A stretch of DNA of 64,000 nt from Parvibaculum indicum. Its GTDB lineage: Bacteria > Pseudomonadota > Alphaproteobacteria > Parvibaculales > Parvibaculaceae. Position 1 is the stretch's first letter. Each line of letters begins with the position of its first letter. Below are positions 59,680-64,000 of the stretch, piece after piece. Made by a program: the position numbers and the translations under genes. The notes under the pieces were generated by a model, which worked only from the letters and a program-made list of their open reading frames with translations, was not told the DNA's origin and made no database searches. Location: assembly GCF_011762095.1 (NCBI RefSeq), contig NZ_JAASQO010000011.1, positions 1 to 64,000 of the forward strand, in the 5' to 3' direction.

Positions 59680-61806
59680 GTGAGTTCCCAAGTGAATTCG
59701 ATCAAACTGACGCCCCCCGCCGATGCACCCCGCGCGCGCAAGATTCCTGCGACCGACACCCATCACGGCATCACGCGCACGGATGACTACGCCTGGCTGC
59801 GCGATGAAAACTGGCGCGAGGTCATGCGCGACCCCGACGTGCTCGATGCGGAGATCCGTTCCTATCTGGAAGCCGAGAACGCCTATACGGACGAGGCGCT
59901 GGAACCGGTGGCGGATTTGCGTGAAACGCTCTTCAAGGAAATGAAGGGGCGCATCAAGGAGGATGACAGCTCCGTTCCCTCTCCCGACGGGCCTTACGCC
60001 TATTACACGCGCTATGAGGAAGGAGCCCAGCATCCGATCTTCTGCCGCCGTCCGCGCGATGCGGAGAACGACGAGGCGGAAGAAATCATTCTGAACGGCA
60101 ATACGGAAGCGGAGGGCGAGGCCTATTTCAAGCTGGGCGATGTTGCCCATTCGCCGGTGCATCGACTGGTCGCATGGTCGGCGGACCGCAAGGGTTCGGA
60201 ATATTTCACCATCCGCCTGCGGGACCTGGAAACCGGCAAGGACATTGCCGACGAGGTGCCGGATACATCGGGCGGCATCGTCTGGGATGCCGTCGGCACG
60301 AGCTTTTTCTATACCCAGGTCGATGACGAGCACCGCCCGCTGAAGGTGTTCCGGCATGTGGTGGGCACGCTCGCGGATGCCGACACGCTCGTTTATGAAG
60401 AAGAGGATCCGAGCTTTTTTGCTGGCGTCGGCGAGACGCAGAGCCGCAAATACATCGTCATCGACACACACGATCATCAGACGAGCGAACTCTATCTTAT
60501 CCCCGCCGACCGGCCCGATCTTGCACCGCGCCTTGTCGCACCTCGCAAGGAAGGCGTCGAATACGATCTCGAACACGATGCGGAACGGCAGCGCTTTCTG
60601 ATACTGACCAATGCCGAAGGCGCGGAAGACTTCAAGGTGATGGAAGCACCGGAAGCGACGCCTGAGCGAGAACACTGGACGGACTTTATCCCCCACAAGC
60701 CGGGCACGCTGCTGCTCGGTCATGTCGCGTTCCGCAACCATTATGCCCGCATGGAACGCCAGGGCGGCCTGCCGCGCATCGCCATCCGGCATCTGCGCGA
60801 CGAAACGGAGCATGAAATCGCTTTCGCCGAAGAGGCTTACGACCTTTCGCTCGGCGCGGGCCATGAATACGACACGACGCGGATGCGTTTTTCCTATTCC
60901 TCCATGACAACGCCGGCGGAAGTCTTCGACTACGACATGGAAACGCGCGACCGCACGCTGAGGAAGCGCCAGCAAGTCCCTTCAGGCCACGATCCGGCCG
61001 ATTATGTGACGCGGCGCATTTTCGCGACGGCACAGGACGGCACGGAAGTGCCGGTTTCCATCCTGCATCACAAGGATACCACCGTCGACGGCAGCGCGCC
61101 CTGCCTGCTCTATGGCTATGGCTCTTACGGCATATCCATCCCGGCGAGTTTTTCCATCGCAGCCCTGTCGCTCGTCGATCGCGGTTTCGTCTATGCCATC
61201 GCACATATTCGCGGCGGCAAGGACAAAGGCTATCGCTGGTACACGGACGGCAAGCTCTTCAACAAGAAGAACACCTTCACCGACTTCATCGCGGCGGGCG
61301 AGCATCTGGCGGCGGAGAACTTCACATCACGCGGGCAGATCGTCGCACAGGGCGGCAGCGCAGGCGGCATGCTGATGGGCGCCGTCGCCAATATGGCGCC
61401 CGACCTCTTCAAGGGCATCATCGCGGAAGTGCCGTTCGTCGACGTGCTGGCGACGATCCTCGATGCATCCCTGCCGCTGACCCCGCCGGAGTGGAACGAA
61501 TGGGGCAATCCCATCGAAAGCAAGGAGGCCTATGAGTACATGGCGTCCTACAGCCCTTACGACAATGTGCGCGCACAGGCCTATCCGCATCTTTTCGCGC
61601 TGGGCGGCCTTACCGATCCGCGCGTCACCTATTGGGAACCGGCAAAATGGGTCGCGAAACTGCGTGAGCTGAAAACCGACGACAATGTGCTGATGCTCCA
61701 CATCAACATGGATTCCGGCCATGGCGGCGCATCGGGACGTTTCGAGCGACTGAAAGAGGTCGCCCGGGTCTTCGCCTTCGCGCTCGCGGTGACGGATCGG
61801 GCCTGA
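59680..61806 (+). CDS. ptrB: Oligopeptidase B (S9A prolyl oligopeptidase family)
   Basis: This 708-residue serine peptidase cleaves short peptides after basic residues. An N-terminal beta-propeller precedes the hydrolase domain with Ser560 in GGSAGGMLMG, Asp646 in LTDPRV and His681 in SGHGG. IAHIRGGKDKGYRWYTDGK near 505 is typical of the family. Start GTG 59680 was taken; a second GTG lies at 59692. Preceded closely by msrB. Confidence 0.93.
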   Translation: MSSQVNSIKLTPPADAPRARKIPATDTHHGITRTDDYAWLRDENWREVMRDPDVLDAEIRSYLEAENAYTDEALEPVADLRETLFKEMKGRIKEDDSSVPSPDGPYAYYTRYEEGAQHPIFCRRPRDAENDEAEEIILNGNTEAEGEAYFKLGDVAHSPVHRLVAWSADRKGSEYFTIRLRDLETGKDIADEVPDTSGGIVWDAVGTSFFYTQVDDEHRPLKVFRHVVGTLADADTLVYEEEDPSFFAGVGETQSRKYIVIDTHDHQTSELYLIPADRPDLAPRLVAPRKEGVEYDLEHDAERQRFLILTNAEGAEDFKVMEAPEATPEREHWTDFIPHKPGTLLLGHVAFRNHYARMERQGGLPRIAIRHLRDETEHEIAFAEEAYDLSLGAGHEYDTTRMRFSYSSMTTPAEVFDYDMETRDRTLRKRQQVPSGHDPADYVTRRIFATAQDGTEVPVSILHHKDTTVDGSAPCLLYGYGSYGISIPASFSIAALSLVDRGFVYAIAHIRGGKDKGYRWYTDGKLFNKKNTFTDFIAAGEHLAAENFTSRGQIVAQGGSAGGMLMGAVANMAPDLFKGIIAEVPFVDVLATILDASLPLTPPEWNEWGNPIESKEAYEYMASYSPYDNVRAQAYPHLFALGGLTDPRVTYWEPAKWVAKLRELKTDDNVLMLHINMDSGHGGASGRFERLKEVARVFAFALAVTDRA

Positions 61807-61813
61807 ATTAAAA

Positions 61814-61843
61814 GAGGCGGGCTCCTCCCCCTGAGCCCGCCTC
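61814..61843. terminator. Bidirectional terminator
   Basis: GAGGCGGGCTC (61814-61824) and GAGCCCGCCTC (61833-61843) form a perfect 11-bp stem. AAAA precedes it, giving a T-run on the minus strand for the dioxygenase gene; it also lies 7 bp after the peptidase stop. Confidence 0.85.
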
Positions 61844-61910
61844 ATATGCGCCACTTCTTTTTTGTTCTTCTTCCGGGGCGCTTCCTCCGTTTCGTGTCAG
61901 CGCGTCTGCA

Positions 61911-62777
61911 TCAACGCGGCCTGTCGCCGATGATCGTCACGCGCTCCATCCGACGCACGGCCGGCCAGTAATCCGATACGGCGTAATGCTGGCAGGCCCG
62001 ATTGTCCCAGAATGCGATCGAATTCTTCTGCCAGCGGAACCGGCACTGATATTCCGGGATCGCGGCCTGCGCATAGAGATGCCGCAGCAGCGTATCGGAT
62101 TCCTCGCGCTCCATGCCGACAATATACTGCGTGAAGGCGGTGTTGACGTAGAGCCCGCGGCTGCCGGTTTCCGGATGGGTCCGCACGACCGGATGCTCCA
62201 CTTCCGGGTATTTGCGGTTCATCTCCTCGATCTCTTCCGTCGTTTTGCCGCGCTTGGCCATCAACTTGCGGAAATGCGCGAAATCATGCACCGCGACCTT
62301 GCCCTCGATTTTCTCCTTCACCTCGTCGGACAATCCCTCATAGGCCGCATAGGAATCGGAGAACAGCGTATCGCCGCCGACCGGCGGCACTTCGATGGCG
62401 CGCAGGATGGACCCCAGCGACGGGCATTCGCGCCAGGTTACGTCGCTGTGCCACTTGTTCTCGCGTCCCTTGCTGTCGCGGTCGTGAGTGATCGCGAGCA
62501 CCTCCGGATGCCCCTCCTTGTGGGGCGCGAAGGGGTGCACTTCCAACTCGCCGAATTGCCGCGCAAAAGCCAGATGCTCTTCCGTCGAGATATCCTGATC
62601 GCGGAAAAACAGAACCTTGTACTCCAGCAAGGCTTCCCGTAATGCCGACAACGTCGCTTCGTCCGGAGCGGTGGAAAGGTCGATCCCCTGGACCTCCGCC
62701 CCGATTGTCGGTGTCAGAGGTTCCAGCGCGATGCTTTCCTCCACGCCCGGAACCGGCTTTTCCAGAGCTTCCGGCAT
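61911..62777 (-). CDS. TauD/TfdA-family 2-oxoglutarate dioxygenase
   Basis: This 288-residue Fe(II)/2-oxoglutarate dioxygenase has the facial triad His110, Asp112 (WHSDVTW) and His264 (CQHYAVSDYW), and Arg275/276 for 2-oxoglutarate. Related enzymes act on taurine, alkyl sulfates or phenoxyacids; the substrate here is open. It is divergent from an IclR-type regulator, which probably controls it. ATG 62777 was used; the longer frame adds a basic, unrelated N-terminus. Confidence 0.9.
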   Translation of the reverse strand: MPEALEKPVPGVEESIALEPLTPTIGAEVQGIDLSTAPDEATLSALREALLEYKVLFFRDQDISTEEHLAFARQFGELEVHPFAPHKEGHPEVLAITHDRDSKGRENKWHSDVTWRECPSLGSILRAIEVPPVGGDTLFSDSYAAYEGLSDEVKEKIEGKVAVHDFAHFRKLMAKRGKTTEEIEEMNRKYPEVEHPVVRTHPETGSRGLYVNTAFTQYIVGMEREESDTLLRHLYAQAAIPEYQCRFRWQKNSIAFWDNRACQHYAVSDYWPAVRRMERVTIIGDRPR

Positions 62778-62924
62778 ATCTCTCCTCCGTATTCGGCCCC
62801 GTCGGGACCGCCCCCTCTTCATTCCCTCGGCCGGAAGGGTAAGCCCGCTGCGGACAAAAATGCTTCATCGGGTTTTTGAGATTTCGTGTAACGGAATTAG
62901 AATGGCGGCAGGAGGAACAAGGCC

Positions 62925-63740
62925 CTGACCGATAAAAATGCATCATCGGGCGTCCAGCCCGTCATCCGCAGCCTGCGCATATTGGAGGCGCTGAACCGCC
63001 GCGGTTCCGCCTCGCTCGCCGTCCTGCACGAGGCGACGGGGCTGCCCAAACCCACTCTCGTACGCCTGCTCGATACGCTGATCGAAGGCGGCTATGTGGT
63101 GCGCCTGCCGCGACGAGGCGGCTATCAGGTGGCCGAGCGCGTGTTGCGGCTTTCGGGCGGGTTCCGCCATCGCGAGCGCGTGGTGGATGCGGCACGTCCC
63201 TTTCTTTCCGCGCTGACGGCGCAGTACAAATGGTCCTTCGGCATCGCGACGCTCGATCGCAATGCCATGCGCATGCGTTATTCGACGCGGCAGCAAAGCC
63301 CTTTCGACACAGATCCGGACTATACGAACCGCCGGCTGCCCATGCTGATTTCCGCATTGGGACGCGCCTATATCTCTTTCTGCCCGGAGGAAGAGCGCGA
63401 GATGCTGCTCGGCATGCTGCGAGCGAGCAAGAGCCCGGCCAATGCGCCGGCGCGCGACGAGGCGCATGTCGCCGACATCATCAAGAAGACGCGGCAAAAA
63501 GGCTATGCGTCCACGGCGCCGCTTCCCGGCGACCCGGCCATGGGCATGTCGGTGCCGGTGATGAACGGCGACAATGTGATGGCCTGCATCACCATGCGCT
63601 ACATCAACTCCGCCATCGGTGAGCAGGAAGCGGTGAAGCGCTATCTACCCGCCCTGCAACGGGCATCGCGCGCCATTGCCGCGGCGCTGGCCGACGAAGA
63701 ACCGGACCTGCCGCCTATGAGGCTTTCGACCGGAGTGTAA
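62925..63740 (+). CDS. IclR-family regulator with a probable CTG start
   Basis: This 271-residue regulator has the IclR winged helix (SLRILEALNRRGSASLAVLH, EATGLPKPTLVRLLDTLIEG) and an effector domain with FGIATLDRNAMRMRYSTRQQ and ALGRAYISFCPEEEREMLLG. The conserved helix begins before the first TTG (62982). The frame has no ATG, GTG or TTG upstream, only CTG 62925 after AGGAGGA (62910-62916), a near-perfect Shine-Dalgarno 8 bp away. Divergent from the TauD-type gene. Confidence 0.75.
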   Translation: MTDKNASSGVQPVIRSLRILEALNRRGSASLAVLHEATGLPKPTLVRLLDTLIEGGYVVRLPRRGGYQVAERVLRLSGGFRHRERVVDAARPFLSALTAQYKWSFGIATLDRNAMRMRYSTRQQSPFDTDPDYTNRRLPMLISALGRAYISFCPEEEREMLLGMLRASKSPANAPARDEAHVADIIKKTRQKGYASTAPLPGDPAMGMSVPVMNGDNVMACITMRYINSAIGEQEAVKRYLPALQRASRAIAAALADEEPDLPPMRLSTGV

Positions 63741-64000
63741 GCGCGGCGTGCCCGCCGCCGGTTGCGCGCAGCCTTACGAGCTGGGCGGCTTCGTCGATCT
63801 CGGCCTCGCAGGCTTCGGTTTCGATATCGAAACCGTTCGGGAACTGGAGCTTCGGCACGAAAACTTCCGCACGCCCCTCTCCCTCCGGATCGTAAACGAA
63901 CCGAAAGCGGCCCTTGTGGCGCCGGAATTCGGTCTTCAGCGGACGGCCTTCCACGCAGCGGGCATAAGGCCGCACAAACCCCTTCAGGGCACGCCCTCCG
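63715..64000 (-). CDS. C-terminal part of a GH5-like glycoside hydrolase (cut by window edge)
   Basis: The frame is open from the window end to a stop at 63715 (95 codons). It contains LKGFVRPYARCVEGRPLKTE, FRFVYDPEGEGRAEVFVPKL and QFPNGFDIETEACEAEIDEA. This resembles the beta-sandwich C-terminal domain of GH5/endoglycosylceramidase-like enzymes. The catalytic barrel would lie outside the window, so function is tentative. It overlaps the convergent IclR gene by 26 bp. Confidence 0.6.
   Translation of the reverse strand, partial: GGRALKGFVRPYARCVEGRPLKTEFRRHKGRFRFVYDPEGEGRAEVFVPKLQFPNGFDIETEACEAEIDEAAQLVRLRATGGGHAALTLRSKAS

Overview
The window looks like chromosomal DNA of a high-GC alphaproteobacterium, most likely order Hyphomicrobiales and perhaps Parvibaculaceae. 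The taxonomy is an inference from gene content: a MucR regulator, SufE next to a DUF5330 protein, DUF1491, DUF2849-sulfite reductase-DUF934, a phasin with PhaR-like operators, a GTA-type terminase pair, one TTAA-N7-TTAA CtrA-like box, and many short palindromic intergenic repeats. There is no rRNA, complete tRNA, CRISPR array or intact mobile element. The only tRNA-like sequence is a 3' fragment near 3.2 kb.

Layout. 0-5 kb: two paralogous small membrane proteins, a truncated gene-transfer-agent/phage terminase pair, and a HAD phosphatase framed by two copies of a ~50 bp direct repeat with a tRNA 3' fragment inside; then an AT-richer lipoprotein coupled to a YcgN-type cysteine-cluster protein. 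5-11 kb: PBP1A, the dmeR-dmeF nickel/cobalt module, and an Uup-type ABC-F ATPase. 11-18 kb: an NMT1/ThiY-type ABC importer, then the assimilatory sulfite reductase operon. 18-28 kb: HxlR/NTF2-like pair, phasin, D-amino-acid dehydrogenase divergent from a class-III aminotransferase, MarR with a divergent membrane protein, an Acg-type flavoprotein, an MscS channel, and release factor 3. 28-33 kb: MerR/CDF metal pair, DUF1491, two lipoproteins with AT-rich leaders, DUF5330 and SufE. 33-43 kb: a regulator-rich stretch (DUF6456, orphan DnaA-domain protein, two XRE proteins, PAS protein, MucR, an orphan ParA with a ribbon-helix-helix-like partner, DUF2336) plus a Rieske oxygenase and three small exported proteins. 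43-47 kb: a cupin-carboxymuconolactone decarboxylase-tautomerase-SDR operon with a divergent LysR, and a nitrilase-family amidase. 47-55 kb: DUF2332, two divergent citrate-synthase-family genes (one with an N-terminal DNA-binding domain), a soluble CBS-histidine kinase, and two translationally coupled MFS exporters. 55-64 kb: crotonase, acyl-CoA synthetase, OmpA-like protein, MaoC dehydratase, MsrB, oligopeptidase B, a TauD-type dioxygenase divergent from an IclR regulator, and the C-terminal end of a GH5-like hydrolase.

Most of the window is ordinary housekeeping or accessory chromosome. The parts most worth a second look are the citrate synthase pair with its own HTH and a palindrome in the shared promoter (48.7-51.2 kb), the ParA/RHH-like pair (37.3-38.5 kb), the LysR-controlled cupin/CMD/tautomerase/SDR operon (43.6-46.4 kb), the repeat-framed HAD cassette beside the terminase remnant (3.1-3.9 kb), and two genes whose conserved N-termini appear to need CTG start codons. 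I saw no unmistakable new defence or mobile system. All family assignments come from reading motifs, not from database searches.
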